Positions 45,263 to 55,047 of a stretch of 64,000 nt of DNA are shown here, one piece after another. The translations under genes and the position numbers were made by a program. Within the stretch, counting starts at the first letter, position 1. The number at the start of each line of letters is the position of its first letter. This DNA is from Leptospira montravelensis (GTDB lineage: Bacteria; Spirochaetota; Leptospiria; Leptospirales; Leptospiraceae), in NCBI RefSeq assembly GCF_004770045.1, contig NZ_RQFO01000017.1, positions 124,001 through 188,000 on the forward strand. Direction: 5' to 3'. The notes under the pieces are model-generated. The model did no database searches. It was not told where the DNA came from and was given only the letters and a program-made list of their open reading frames with translations.

Positions 45263-46312
45263 TTAAGACCGATCGGAAGGAACTGTACCAGGACCTTCCA
45301 TTCCGGTTCCATCATCGGTAGGATCCGAATCTGGATTCTGTTGTTCTTTTACTTTATAACGAATTTCAATTTTTTCAGGACTGATTTGTAAAATTTCAAT
45401 CGCTTTTAAATCTTTATTTTTAATAATTCGGACTTTTGCAACTTGCGGTTGTAATTCGGGGATAATTTTGTTTTTAATAGGATCAAAAATATAATTACAA
45501 GGAACTTGGGCTGTAATTCCAGTAAGGATTTGTGCGGAACGAATTGGTTTTAAAGAAAAATAACGAATCGCCACTTGTTCTTCTGAAAGTTCCGCATCCA
45601 ACCGAACATCTTGTCCAGAACAAACTATAGGAATTCCTGCTGCCGTTTGTTCTCCTGTTTTATAAGAAAGAGGAATGATATTAACATTCACTGTGACATC
45701 GCGTGATCCAAGGACAGTGATTCCTTTGGGAAGGTCTGGAATCCTTACTGTTTTTGCAAATGGTTCCTTTTTATCTAAAAGAGAAATTTCTGGTAATACA
45801 ATCTTTGCGATTTTTTCTAAATCTTGTGGTTTTCCACTGAGTGTAATTTTTTGCGGGCTAACAATCTGCGTCAACTTTTCAAAGTTAGCTGGTGGTGCGC
45901 CTTCAAAAACCACTTCCAATGGAACCACTTTTAACCCACGAGACTCAATTTCCACAGGTACTGTTTTTTTGAGTTTAGTAACTTTTACTCCACTAGGAAC
46001 ACCCACGATTTTTTTAATGGGAACTTCTGTAACTCCGAGTTGGACATCCTCTGGATCAATGACTGCTTTCATAAATTGTGAATAATAATTTACTACATCT
46101 TTCAAACCTTCCACACGTACGGGAATGGTTTTTTCAGGATTTTTGGAATAGTTTAAATTACCAGATAACTTTGGATAGTCGACAGGGACATTGATTGTTT
46201 TAATTAATACTTTGGAATTTTGAAGATTTACATAAAAAATACTGGCGATGATTAACGAAACAAGTTTTGCCTTCCAGTTTCTTACCAATTTTCCATATAC
46301 TTTGGAGATCAT
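45263..46312 (-). CDS. cdaR: YbbR-domain protein, regulator of diadenylate cyclase
   Basis: CdaR-type protein of 349 residues: one N-terminal membrane anchor (KLVSLIIASIFYVNLQ) followed by several YbbR repeats outside the membrane, recognisable by recurring patterns such as TVPVEIESRGLKVVPLEVVFEG. The C-terminus is Pro/Gly/Asp-rich and low-complexity. CdaR binds CdaA and modulates c-di-AMP output. The ATG overlaps the cdaA stop (ATGA). Last gene of the dapA-dapB-cdaA-cdaR unit. Confidence 0.9.
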   Translation of the reverse strand: MISKVYGKLVRNWKAKLVSLIIASIFYVNLQNSKVLIKTINVPVDYPKLSGNLNYSKNPEKTIPVRVEGLKDVVNYYSQFMKAVIDPEDVQLGVTEVPIKKIVGVPSGVKVTKLKKTVPVEIESRGLKVVPLEVVFEGAPPANFEKLTQIVSPQKITLSGKPQDLEKIAKIVLPEISLLDKKEPFAKTVRIPDLPKGITVLGSRDVTVNVNIIPLSYKTGEQTAAGIPIVCSGQDVRLDAELSEEQVAIRYFSLKPIRSAQILTGITAQVPCNYIFDPIKNKIIPELQPQVAKVRIIKNKDLKAIEILQISPEKIEIRYKVKEQQNPDSDPTDDGTGMEGPGTVPSDRS

Positions 46313-47139
46313 ATACTCACTCCAGTATCTTTTTCTTTTGATTTACGAAGAGAATCATCCTTAGACCTTCTAGTTCCAGTCATCAAACTACTGACTAAAG
46401 CCTTGAGTTCTAGTGGTTTAACAGGATGTAACATTTCTCCTTCATAACAGATGGTAATATCACCTGTTTCTTCTGAAGTAACAATAATGATTGCATCCGT
46501 TTCTTCTGAAAGTCCCAAAGCGGAGCGATGCCTTGCCCCCAAGGTAGAAATTTCCACAGAGCTACTCATCGGCAAATAGGAGGCCGCACAAACAATTCTA
46601 TTTTGTTCAATGATGACTGCTCCATCATGCAGGGGAGAATTCTTAAAGAAAATTGTTTGTAAAACTTCAGAGGTGACTTGTGCATCCAAAGGCACAGCGT
46701 TTTCAGATATATCTTTCAAACTAATGTCTTTGACGAGAACGATGATAGATCCTGTTTTTTCCTGAGCCATGATCCTAACTGCTTCCACAATTGGATCTAA
46801 ATCAAAAGTAGGTTTGAGAAAAAACAATCGAAGGAGTCTTATCCTTGCCAAATCACCGGTTAGTCTTCGCAGTTCTGGTTGTAAGAGTACAATGATTGCA
46901 AACACAAGAGCTGGTCTGATATTGGTTAGGATCCATTCCAAAAGTTCGAATCCTAAATATTCAGCAAAACTTCCGGAAATCCAAATAATTCCTACACCTA
47001 GCAAAAGTTGGATTCCACGAGTTCTTCGGAGTGTTGTGTAAGTTTTATAAATTAAAAATGCGACGATTAAAACATCTAAAGATATGGAGATATAATTTTT
47101 ACTCCACGGAATGATGTATAATCCTCGGAAAAAATCCAA
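46309..47139 (-). CDS. cdaA: diadenylate cyclase CdaA
   Basis: Membrane enzyme making cyclic di-AMP from two ATP. Three hydrophobic helices at the N-terminus precede a DAC domain with the two signature motifs: SPLHDGAVII (DGA) and LGARHRSALG (RHR). At 276 residues its length is typical of CdaA/DacA. It follows dapB after one base and is coupled to cdaR by ATGA. c-di-AMP usually governs potassium and cell-wall homeostasis. Confidence 0.94.
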   Translation of the reverse strand: MDFFRGLYIIPWSKNYISISLDVLIVAFLIYKTYTTLRRTRGIQLLLGVGIIWISGSFAEYLGFELLEWILTNIRPALVFAIIVLLQPELRRLTGDLARIRLLRLFFLKPTFDLDPIVEAVRIMAQEKTGSIIVLVKDISLKDISENAVPLDAQVTSEVLQTIFFKNSPLHDGAVIIEQNRIVCAASYLPMSSSVEISTLGARHRSALGLSEETDAIIIVTSEETGDITICYEGEMLHPVKPLELKALVSSLMTGTRRSKDDSLRKSKEKDTGVSI

Positions 47140-47140
47140 T

Positions 47141-47944
47141 TTATATTCCTAACACATCGAACATATTATAAAGACCTTTTGATTTGCCGTGTAAAAATTC
47201 GGCGGCCTTTACAGCACCCGTAGCAAAAGTTTTACGATCTTGCGCTTTATGAGTGATTTCAATTCGTTCTTCAGAACTTAAAAAATAGACAGTATGTTCC
47301 CCAACCACTTCACCAGCGCGCATTGTGTGCATGGCAATTTCTTTTTGGTCTCTTTCGGAATACATTCCATGACGACCGTAGATGACATTTTCTTCCGTAC
47401 GTTTTGTAGCATTTAAAAGAACCTCTTTTAAATACATAGCAGTTCCCGAAGGTGCATCCTTTTTATGTCTATGGTGGATATCGAGAACTTCTACATCAAA
47501 ATCTTCATCTAATACTTTAGCTGCGATCTCTGTTAATTTAAACAAAAGATTCACACCTACTGACATATTAGGCGAAAACACGATAGGAATCGAAGTTGCC
47601 GCCGATTGAATGAGAGCCTTGTCAGCATCAGTTAATCCAGTGGTTCCGATCACCAAAGGTTTTTTACTAGTTAATGCCGCATTTAAAATAGATTCGAAAC
47701 CAGTATGAGTACTAAAATCGATTAGGACATCCGAAGTCTCACATGCTTTTTGTAAGTCGGTAGAAAGTAAAATACCCGATTCTTTGATACCTGCATGGTT
47801 TCCCGAATCAAATCCAGCATACACAGCACCTTCTCTTACAACGGCAGCACTTAACTCCGATTTTTTAGAAAGAGAAAGCACTTGGATGATGGCCTTTCCC
47901 ATCCTTCCACCAGCGCCGATGACACCTACTTTGATTTTAGACAA
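47141..47944 (-). CDS. dapB: 4-hydroxy-tetrahydrodipicolinate reductase
   Basis: Lysine/diaminopimelate pathway enzyme reducing the DapA product with NAD(P)H. Nucleotide-binding [13 protein letters not shown] at the N-terminus, GTTGLTD, the catalytic His pair in [15 protein letters not shown], and [12 protein letters not shown] near the end. Length 267 residues is standard. It overlaps dapA by 8 bp. Confidence 0.96.
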   Translation of the reverse strand: MSKIKVGVIGAGGRMGKAIIQVLSLSKKSELSAAVVREGAVYAGFDSGNHAGIKESGILLSTDLQKACETSDVLIDFSTHTGFESILNAALTSKKPLVIGTTGLTDADKALIQSAATSIPIVFSPNMSVGVNLLFKLTEIAAKVLDEDFDVEVLDIHHRHKKDAPSGTAMYLKEVLLNATKRTEENVIYGRHGMYSERDQKEIAMHTMRAGEVVGEHTVYFLSSEERIEITHKAQDRKTFATGAVKAAEFLHGKSKGLYNMFDVLGI

Positions 47945-48821
47945 TGCCTTCCTCTTTTAATTGGAATACAATTTTTTTAAAGGTATCTGCCGCCGATCCT
48001 TCAGATAAAGAAGTCATTGGAAGACGAAGTTCATTTTCGCAATACCCAAACCAACTCATAGCAGCTTTGATAGGAATGGGATTGGTTTCGATAAAGGCAT
48101 TGATAAATACAGGAAGAAGTTTGTAATAAATCTTTTTGGAAGCTTCTAAGTCTCCACGTAAATATAAGGAAACCATATCCACACAAGCGCGAGGAAAAAG
48201 ATTTGAAACCACAGAAACTACTCCCTTTCCGCCGATCGATAACACTGGTAAGGTTAGGTTATCGTCACCTGACAACAAATCAAAGTCAGGTGGCGTGGCC
48301 GCAATTACCTTTGCCATTTGTCCTAAATCGCCTGTTGCTTCTTTGATGGCCGCGATTTTTGGATGGGCAGAAAGCCTTACAACAGTTTCCGGAAGTAAAT
48401 TGACATTGGTCCTCCCAGGAATGTTGTATAACATCACCGGTTTAGATGATACATTAGCGATTTCTGTAAAATGACGATACATTCCCTCTTGTGTGGGTTT
48501 GTTGTAGTATGGATTGACCGTAAGGATTCCGTCTACTCCATCAGCACATGCAGACTCCGTGAGCTCAATGGCCTCTTTCGTAGAGTTTGAACCAGTGCCT
48601 GCAATGACTTGGATTTTCCCTGCCACAACATTTACGGTTTTTTGGATGAGTTCCTTATGTTCTTCGTAAGAAAGGGTGGGAGATTCCCCTGTTGTCCCAC
48701 AAGGAACCACACCCGCCACGCCGGAGCGGATCTGGTTTTCTAGGATTTTAAAATAACTATCATAATCGATTTTCCCCTGGCGGAAGGGGGTGATGACCGC
48801 GGTATAAACGCCCTGAAACAT
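47937..48821 (-). CDS. dapA: 4-hydroxy-tetrahydrodipicolinate synthase
   Basis: Class I aldolase condensing pyruvate with aspartate semialdehyde. It shows [10 protein letters not shown], the Tyr of [13 protein letters not shown], and the Schiff-base Lys in AAIKEATGD. Length 294 residues is standard. First gene of the dapA-dapB-cdaA-cdaR unit; the 77-bp gap to the divergent WecA-like gene must hold the promoters for both directions. Confidence 0.96.
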   Translation of the reverse strand: MFQGVYTAVITPFRQGKIDYDSYFKILENQIRSGVAGVVPCGTTGESPTLSYEEHKELIQKTVNVVAGKIQVIAGTGSNSTKEAIELTESACADGVDGILTVNPYYNKPTQEGMYRHFTEIANVSSKPVMLYNIPGRTNVNLLPETVVRLSAHPKIAAIKEATGDLGQMAKVIAATPPDFDLLSGDDNLTLPVLSIGGKGVVSVVSNLFPRACVDMVSLYLRGDLEASKKIYYKLLPVFINAFIETNPIPIKAAMSWFGYCENELRLPMTSLSEGSAADTFKKIVFQLKEEGIV

Positions 48822-48898
48822 AAATTAAACATCGAAGAGGGACGGAATTTTGCAATAAAAAACTGCCAAAAGACCCCATACCGATAAACTTTACGAAA

Positions 48899-49966
48899 AT
48901 GCTCTATTTTTTTCCGCCAATGTTTGCCATTCTTGCGATTCTAAGCCTTATTTTGCATTCATTTTATGTTTATTCTCGATTTGGGGTCAAAGATGTGCCA
49001 AACGAACGGAGTTTGCACAATGTAATCACAAAGAAATCTGGGGGAATGTTTTTTATTCCCTTGTTTCTCCTTTCTGTTATTTCTCTCTTTTTTTGCCCCC
49101 AAACGAGAGAAGCATTTTCCTTACCAGAAGACTGGGTCCCCAAAAAAGACATTTATCTCTTGTTAGTCGGAGTTTTTATTTTTTCTATCATAGGTTTCCT
49201 TGATGATTTGTATCACCTAAGTCCTAAACTTCGCTTGTTTCTGGAACTCACAACTGTGGCTGTATTTTTAGTTTGGATAAACCCCGTGGTTTCCTATTTT
49301 GGAGCCGTATTTCTCACCAATTCGCTCCAAGTTGCTGTTCTCACCATCTTTCTTGTTTTTGCAGTAAACCTAGTAAACTTTATGGATGGGATGGATTGGT
49401 ATTTAGTCACTACCTTATTCTTATCTTATTTTTCATTAGTCCTAACGGCTCCCGATTTTTACTCCATTGGAAATAGTGGATACAGTTTGTATGGAATCTT
49501 GTTTCTTTCTATGTTCGGATTTATATTTTATAATTTTCCAAGAGCCAAACTATTTATGGGAGATAGTGGGTCTTTAGCATTAGGTTTTTTTGTTATGGCA
49601 TTACCGTTGTTTGTTGGGAAGTGGGGAACAGAAAAATCGGAAATTTGGGATATCACCTATTACTTTTATTTGTTTCCTTACTTTTGGTTGGATGGGATTT
49701 TTACCTTAATCAAACGATTCTTCCAAAAAAAACATCTATTCTCCGCACATAGAGAACACCTATTTCAAAGAATCACGGAAACCAAGTTCGGAAAAGTTGG
49801 ATCACTTTGTATTTTTTCCCTCTTAAACCTTCTCATTGTTTGTATCCATTTTATCTTAAAAACTAATGGCATTTCCAATCTGCTTCTATTTATTATTTTA
49901 TTTCTTTTTGCATCGATCAGTTATGGAATCCTTTGGCTTTTAGTACCTAGAAAAAACCTTGCATAA
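48899..49966 (+). CDS. undecaprenyl-phosphate sugar-1-phosphate transferase (WecA/GT4-like)
   Basis: Polyprenol-phosphate glycosyl-1-phosphate transferase of the MraY/WecA superfamily, 355 residues with about ten membrane helices. Catalytic motifs are IIGFLDDLYHLSP, VNLVNFMDGMDW and KLFMGDSGSLALGFF, plus a basic cytoplasmic loop with FSAHREHLFQR (the HxxH-type C-terminal motif). It would start O-antigen or another envelope glycan by loading a sugar phosphate on undecaprenyl phosphate. The DUF368 gene follows after 27 bp. Confidence 0.88.
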   Translation: MLYFFPPMFAILAILSLILHSFYVYSRFGVKDVPNERSLHNVITKKSGGMFFIPLFLLSVISLFFCPQTREAFSLPEDWVPKKDIYLLLVGVFIFSIIGFLDDLYHLSPKLRLFLELTTVAVFLVWINPVVSYFGAVFLTNSLQVAVLTIFLVFAVNLVNFMDGMDWYLVTTLFLSYFSLVLTAPDFYSIGNSGYSLYGILFLSMFGFIFYNFPRAKLFMGDSGSLALGFFVMALPLFVGKWGTEKSEIWDITYYFYLFPYFWLDGIFTLIKRFFQKKHLFSAHREHLFQRITETKFGKVGSLCIFSLLNLLIVCIHFILKTNGISNLLLFIILFLFASISYGILWLLVPRKNLA

Positions 49967-49993
49967 AGACTTTGGACTCACATCCTTTCCTTT

Positions 49994-50977
49994 ATGCCTC
50001 TATCGAAAAAAGAAATTCTATTCTGCCTTCTCAATGGTTTTCTCATCGGGATCGCCAACCTCATTCCCGGTGTTTCCGGAGGGACTTTTGCACTCATTCT
50101 AGGGCTCTATGACAGGCTAATCACTGCCATCACTTCCTTAAACTTCGATACCATCAAAGTTTCATTAGCACTTGTATTTGGATTTTGGAAAAAAGATGTA
50201 AGAGAACGTTTTGCTTTAGAAATGAAACGTATCGATTTTTGGTTTCTTGTCTTCCTTGGAATCGGACTTTTACTTTCCGTAGTCTCTGGTGCCAAACTCA
50301 TCCAGTTTTTACTCCAAAATCATCCACAAGCAACACTTGCCCTTTTCATCGGACTTATTTTTCCATCTCTTGCTGTTCCATACAAACTCATCGAAAAACA
50401 TAGTTTCTTTGTTTGGTTATTCCTTATTCCAGGAATTTTACTTACCATTGTCCCTAGTTTCTTTATGGGTGATACAACTGGTTCCGAAAATCCTTTGATT
50501 GCCTTTCTCACAGGAGCCGTTGCCATCTCCGCAATGATTTTACCAGGTATTTCTGGATCTTACATCATGCTTGTGTTAGGTGAATACCAAATAGTGATTG
50601 GGAAACTTTCTTCCATCCTCGAACCAAGTTCTATTATTTTTCTAGGAGCGTTTGGAATTGGATGTTTGCTCGGACTTCTTATTTTTACTCATTTTGTAAA
50701 ATGGTTATTTGTAAAATATAAATCCCATACCATGACTTTCCTCCTTGGACTCATCCTCGGATCGTTTTTTATCCTTTGGCCTTTTAAGGATTATGCACAT
50801 GGCCAGGCAATCGTGGGAAGGTCGGGAGAAGTCAAACGAGACATTCAAATTGCTACAGCAAAGAACGTTCTACCAAATGATTTTGCAGAAACACAAATCC
50901 CTCTCGCTGCTTTAGTTTTTGGTCTAATACTTGGGTTTGGTCTCAACCGTTTGGAATCTTTACAAGAGAAGAAGTAG
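49994..50977 (+). CDS. DUF368 (PopT-like) polyprenyl-phosphate transporter
   Basis: Integral membrane protein of 327 residues with about eight helices. The family signature IANLIPGVSGGTFALILGLYD is at residues ~16-36 and an internal repeat-like MILPGISGSYIMLVLGEY occurs near residue 180. DUF368 members (PopT) have been described as carriers that return undecaprenyl phosphate across the membrane. Its position directly behind a WecA-like transferase, which uses the same lipid carrier, supports this role here. The 3' end overlaps the convergent lyase gene by 35 bp. Confidence 0.87.
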   Translation: MPLSKKEILFCLLNGFLIGIANLIPGVSGGTFALILGLYDRLITAITSLNFDTIKVSLALVFGFWKKDVRERFALEMKRIDFWFLVFLGIGLLLSVVSGAKLIQFLLQNHPQATLALFIGLIFPSLAVPYKLIEKHSFFVWLFLIPGILLTIVPSFFMGDTTGSENPLIAFLTGAVAISAMILPGISGSYIMLVLGEYQIVIGKLSSILEPSSIIFLGAFGIGCLLGLLIFTHFVKWLFVKYKSHTMTFLLGLILGSFFILWPFKDYAHGQAIVGRSGEVKRDIQIATAKNVLPNDFAETQIPLAALVFGLILGFGLNRLESLQEKK

Positions 50978-52448
50978 AATTTTTAAACCTTTCCATCAAA
51001 GTCTGGATTTCAAAGTCCAGACTTCGATCCGCCGCCATTGTCTTTAGGCCGGCAAACAAATCTTTATTTGGAATTAGATCCTTTCTTTTGGCAAACCGAG
51101 ATGACTGGAAAACCGAAAATGCCAAAATAGATAATAATTTATACCCACTGACAACCGTTCTGCGATTTCTCAAAACAGAAATGGCACCCATAGGAACAAT
51201 GTCTTGGTTATTGCCATTGGTGGGAACAGACTGCACAGAACCTGGCATACTATCTCTTCTCACTTCTGCTGTTAGGTGGGTCGACATAAGCCCTAACCCC
51301 GATAATCCTGCGTATGTACCAGGTTTATCTGATAACATCAAAGGAAACTCTCCGTTTTCTTTAGGTTCGTAGAGATAATTCAAAAAACGATCGACCCAAG
51401 TAAACCAAACAGCCATCGCATTCTGCAATCGATCAGCCGCAAAACTGACTTGGGCAGCATAAAACCCACCACCTTCAGCAAACCGAACCCCCTCTTCCGT
51501 TGGAATTAAAACAGGATTGTCTGAAAGAGAATTTAACTCTTGTTCTACGATTTGTCCTACAGAAATCATTTCATCCAAAATAGAACCAAGAATTTGAGGA
51601 ATACAACGAATGGAATATATATCTTGGATTCGACTTCCTTCTTTTTTCTCTTTGGAATGTTTTGAAACCACAGGATAAAGAATTTTAACAATTTCTTTTG
51701 GGCCATGAAACTGTTTGTGGTTATGGTAAGCCGGATGGAAGGCATCAGAAAATACAGAATGAAAACTAAATAAAAACTCGAGTAGTTCCAAACTATAAGA
51801 AAGTATGTTTCGAAATTCAAGGACTTGGAGCCCGAGGAGAGCCGTGGTAAAACTTGTTCCATTGGTAAGAGAAATGGCTTCTTTTGCCTTTGGTGTCCAA
51901 GGTAAACCTGGAATTTGGGAAGTTCCACCATTCCACCGACTCGGCCCTAAATCCTTTCCTTTTCCAGTAAACCCAGATTCACCAAGAAGTGCCAAAGGAA
52001 TATAACTAAGAGGAATCAAATCGCCAGAGGCAGATAGTGAACCTTTTTCAGGTAAAACAGGAATACAATCCAACTCCAAAAGTGTATTCAATAGTTCTAA
52101 TGTTTTAAAATCAATTCCCGATCCACCAAGAGATAAACAGTGTATCCTCGCTGCAAGAACTGCCCTTGCTTCATTATGACTCAAATGGGAATGAGGAATC
52201 CCATCGAGAGAAAATACGGGTTCTACAGTTAAATGATAGATTAATGATTTTTGGATTTTTTCGGTATCCTCATTGGAGGCGAAGGCATGGGGCCCAAATC
52301 CAGTATGGATTCCATAAATTAATTTTTCTTTTGAAAACTTTAATATAGTTTCCAATTGGTTTCGTTCTTTCTCTAAAGATAGGCGAACGTCAGTTAAATG
52401 AGAAAATGAACCAGTTTTTGATAAGGATTGAAGTTTAGATAAGTTCAA
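50943..52448 (-). CDS. hutH: aromatic amino acid lyase (histidine ammonia-lyase-like)
   Basis: MIO-cofactor enzyme eliminating ammonia from an aromatic amino acid. It shows YGIHTGFG with the catalytic Tyr (Y45), the self-cyclising Ala-Ser-Gly of SLSASGDLIPLSYIPLAL (140-142), IQDIYSIRCIPQILG and SLSDNPVL. A His at position 72 aligns with the substrate-selecting His of HutH, which favours histidine (or tyrosine). The start is TTG 52448 without a visible ribosome binding site; no ATG near the conserved N-terminus is available. No hutU, hutI or hutG gene is adjacent, so the histidine pathway assignment is less certain than the family. Confidence 0.83.
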   Translation of the reverse strand: MNLSKLQSLSKTGSFSHLTDVRLSLEKERNQLETILKFSKEKLIYGIHTGFGPHAFASNEDTEKIQKSLIYHLTVEPVFSLDGIPHSHLSHNEARAVLAARIHCLSLGGSGIDFKTLELLNTLLELDCIPVLPEKGSLSASGDLIPLSYIPLALLGESGFTGKGKDLGPSRWNGGTSQIPGLPWTPKAKEAISLTNGTSFTTALLGLQVLEFRNILSYSLELLEFLFSFHSVFSDAFHPAYHNHKQFHGPKEIVKILYPVVSKHSKEKKEGSRIQDIYSIRCIPQILGSILDEMISVGQIVEQELNSLSDNPVLIPTEEGVRFAEGGGFYAAQVSFAADRLQNAMAVWFTWVDRFLNYLYEPKENGEFPLMLSDKPGTYAGLSGLGLMSTHLTAEVRRDSMPGSVQSVPTNGNNQDIVPMGAISVLRNRRTVVSGYKLLSILAFSVFQSSRFAKRKDLIPNKDLFAGLKTMAADRSLDFEIQTLMERFKNSTSSLVKIPNG

Positions 52449-52457
52449 AATGATTTA

Positions 52458-52481
52458 AAACCGGGGAAAAGTCCCCGGTTT
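52458..52481 (-). terminator. intrinsic terminator of the NhaD gene
   Basis: AAACCGGGG (52458-52466) and CCCCGGTTT (52473-52481) form a perfect 9-bp stem with a 6-base loop. On the minus strand it is followed by TTTTAAAT. It lies between the nhaD stop and the TTG start of the lyase gene, so it should insulate the two. Confidence 0.85.
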
Positions 52482-52491
52482 GTCCAAAAGT

Positions 52492-53961
52492 TTAGACGAA
52501 GAACACGAAAGTAATGAGGATAAAAACAGGAACTAAAATTCCCATCGAATATGCTAAGTATCCACCGAAAGATGGCATCTTTACTTTGTTTTCTTCGGCA
52601 ACAGATTTTACCATAAAGTTTGGAGCGTTACCGATATAGGTATTGGCACCCATAAACACCGCACCCACCGAAATGGCTTTTAAAATCTCTTCCGCTTGGA
52701 CATTTCCAATGAACTGACCTAACGTGAGAGGAGCCGCTGCACCCGCTGGAGTGAGAAGTCCAGAAGCTAACGAACCAAAGGTGAGGTAAGTTGGCGCATT
52801 GTCCAAAACAGAGGAGAATGCTCCTGTGGCCCAGAAAAACTGCCAGTTTTGTGTAATCCCAAGTTCTTTACCATGTGCCTCAAGTAAAACAAGAGCAGGA
52901 ATCATGGTAATGAAAATCCCGATAAATAAGTATGCCACTTCTTGGATCGGATGCAGAGTAAAATTGTTAAACTTACGATCTGCTTCTTTAGAAGTAAACT
53001 TAGAAAGACCAATCAGAATAATTAACACTGCCTCACGGATAAATCCAAGTGATGGAGTTTGGTTAATTTCTGGAATGTAGTTACTGTTTAAAAAAGCAAC
53101 TGCCAAAATCACACCAAGTAACCAAATGAAGTTCACTTGACCACCAATGGAAAAAGGAGTGGCGAGTTTATCGTCGCGTTTTAAATCTTTTTTGGTTTCT
53201 TTTTTGTAAGCTAAGGTATCCCAAACGAAATACACTACTAACAATATAGAAACTGCCACGAGCATCTCAGGTAAAAGTTTGAATGTCCAAGTAAAAGGAA
53301 CTCCTTTCAAATAACCAAGAAAAAGTGGAGGGTCGCCGAGTGGAGTTAATGATCCACCAATATTGGAAACAAGGAAGATAAAAAACACAACTGTGTGAAC
53401 TACATGTTTTCTTTCGCTATTTGTTTTTAACAAAGGACGAATGAGTAACATAGAAGCACCAGTCGTTCCAATAAAGGAAGCAAGGCCAGCACCAATTAAC
53501 AAGTACAATGTGTTATTAAGAGGAGTTGCATGAATGTCTCCCTTGATTACAATTCCCCCGGAAATATAAAACAATGATCCGAGTAAAATGATAAAAGGAA
53601 TATAATCAAAAAATACTGTGTGAACAATATTATGGCTGTAACCATAAACCAGTAGAACCACAAAAGAAATGGCTCCGAGTCCCACAGCAAGGATCAATTT
53701 GTTATTATTGTCTTCCCACCAATGAGAAGTTTTGTGAGAGGCAACCGGTAAGATTGCGATGGAAAGTAAAATGGCAACAAAAGGTAAAACCGTCCAATAC
53801 GGTAGTTCCTCGTGTACTGACTCGCCATGAGACGAATGTCCTGTTTCTTCCTGAGTGGTTGTTTGCGTCTGAACTGGAGTCGGATCTTCCGCAAATAAAC
53901 CTGCTGTTGTCACAGACAAACAAACCAGGAATACTATCATTGTGAGAAGCTTCTTCAACAT
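52492..53961 (-). CDS. nhaD: NhaD-type sodium:proton antiporter
   Basis: Ion transporter superfamily protein with a cleavable signal (LLTMIVFLVCLSVTTAGLFAED), a short Thr/His/Glu-rich periplasmic segment, then about eleven membrane helices. Typical NhaD stretches: GTTGASMLLIRPLL, VSNIGGSLTPLGDPPLFLGYLKG, SVLDNAPTYL and MGANTYIGNAPNFMVKSVAEE. The family uses a Na+ gradient for pH and salt homeostasis. ATG 53961 (489 residues) is preceded by AGGATGGTG; ATG 53970 is an alternative. Monocistronic, with its own terminator. Confidence 0.87.
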   Translation of the reverse strand: MLKKLLTMIVFLVCLSVTTAGLFAEDPTPVQTQTTTQEETGHSSHGESVHEELPYWTVLPFVAILLSIAILPVASHKTSHWWEDNNNKLILAVGLGAISFVVLLVYGYSHNIVHTVFFDYIPFIILLGSLFYISGGIVIKGDIHATPLNNTLYLLIGAGLASFIGTTGASMLLIRPLLKTNSERKHVVHTVVFFIFLVSNIGGSLTPLGDPPLFLGYLKGVPFTWTFKLLPEMLVAVSILLVVYFVWDTLAYKKETKKDLKRDDKLATPFSIGGQVNFIWLLGVILAVAFLNSNYIPEINQTPSLGFIREAVLIILIGLSKFTSKEADRKFNNFTLHPIQEVAYLFIGIFITMIPALVLLEAHGKELGITQNWQFFWATGAFSSVLDNAPTYLTFGSLASGLLTPAGAAAPLTLGQFIGNVQAEEILKAISVGAVFMGANTYIGNAPNFMVKSVAEENKVKMPSFGGYLAYSMGILVPVFILITFVFFV

Positions 53962-54015
53962 GCTCACCATCCTATTTTTTTAGGACAGCTTATCCGAAAT
54001 CCAAACCTCTTGGAA

Positions 54016-55047
54016 CTAAAAAAACCGTGATTCTCCAATTTTTAAAGGAACCAACTGCCCTTCTTTGAATCCTGCTCGTTTTAACTCTTCTATAGTGCGG
54101 GGCACAGGAGAATCCAGCGGCTCATCAGAAAGAACAAAGGTCATATAATGCATGGGAACTAAGTACTTTGCCTTTAGGTCGCCAAAAGCTTGAACTGCTT
54201 GTTTTGGATCGATATGCACAGGTTCCATAAGCCAACGAGGTTCGGTAGCCCCAATCGGTAAGATAGCAACGTCTACTGGCCCCAATTGATTTGTGATCTC
54301 TTGGAAATGAGTATAATACCCAGTATCTCCCCCAAAGTAAACTTTCTCTTTTTTTCCAGAAATCAAATAACTTCCCCAAAGAGTTTTATCTCGATCGAAC
54401 AATCCACGACCACTAAAATGTTGGGTGGGTGTGAAAGTAATTTTTAGATCTTTCATCGTAGTTTTTTCCCACCAATCCATCTCTTGAACATTCCGTATCC
54501 CTTCATCTAACAGAAGTTTTCTGTTTCCAAGTCCTGTGAGAACTAGAGGATGAAATTTTTCTTCTAATTGTTTCAGTGTGGGTAAGTCCGTATGATCATA
54601 ATGATTGTGCGATAAAATGATTAAGTCTATTTTTGGTAAGTCATCGATTTTGATTCCTGGTGGGGTATACCTTTTAGGGCCAATAAAACTAATAGGGGAA
54701 CACCTTTCGCTCCAAATGGGATCGGTTAGGATGTTCACTCCATCAATTTGGATGAGAGTGGTTGCATGTCCCACCCAAGTCACAGAAAGTTGGGATAAAT
54801 TTGTTTTTAACTGATTTCCATCATTCTCGACAACGGGAAAGTCCGAGTAATCAATGGGATCCACACTATAAGGCAATCGAAATCTTTGGATTTGCCAAGT
54901 GATTACATTCCAAAAACCTTTTGTTTCAAAATTAGGATTTGGGTTTTTGAACCCGCTAGGGGTATGGTGCGATGTACGAACACTAACATCAGCGAAACAG
55001 GATAGAACAAAAAAAACAAGGATGGAATATAAGCTTAGGGACTTCAC
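54016..55047 (-). CDS. NAPE-PLD/UlaG-like metallo-hydrolase, putative lipoprotein
   Basis: Metallo-beta-lactamase-fold enzyme. Catalytic motifs: SVTWVGHATTLIQI, the metal site LSHNHYDHTDLP, FGGDTGY and VPMHYMTF. The WVGHA, ILTDPIWSERCSP and FTPTQHFSGRG segments match the N-acyl-phosphatidylethanolamine phospholipase D-like branch. A lipoprotein signal VFFVLSC is near the N-terminus. The start is unclear: GTG 55047 gives a compact signal peptide (343 residues), while TTG 55116 gives 366 residues with a long n-region. Likely lipid-anchored in the periplasm; substrate probably a phospholipid derivative, not proven. Confidence 0.8.
   Translation of the reverse strand: MKSLSLYSILVFFVLSCFADVSVRTSHHTPSGFKNPNPNFETKGFWNVITWQIQRFRLPYSVDPIDYSDFPVVENDGNQLKTNLSQLSVTWVGHATTLIQIDGVNILTDPIWSERCSPISFIGPKRYTPPGIKIDDLPKIDLIILSHNHYDHTDLPTLKQLEEKFHPLVLTGLGNRKLLLDEGIRNVQEMDWWEKTTMKDLKITFTPTQHFSGRGLFDRDKTLWGSYLISGKKEKVYFGGDTGYYTHFQEITNQLGPVDVAILPIGATEPRWLMEPVHIDPKQAVQAFGDLKAKYLVPMHYMTFVLSDEPLDSPVPRTIEELKRAGFKEGQLVPLKIGESRFF

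Noticed and set aside
50943..50977. Frameshift or assembly error at the DUF368/lyase overlap
   Set aside because: Both proteins have normal lengths and intact ends; a 35-bp convergent overlap is plausible here, as at 8803-8846 and 13178-13185.
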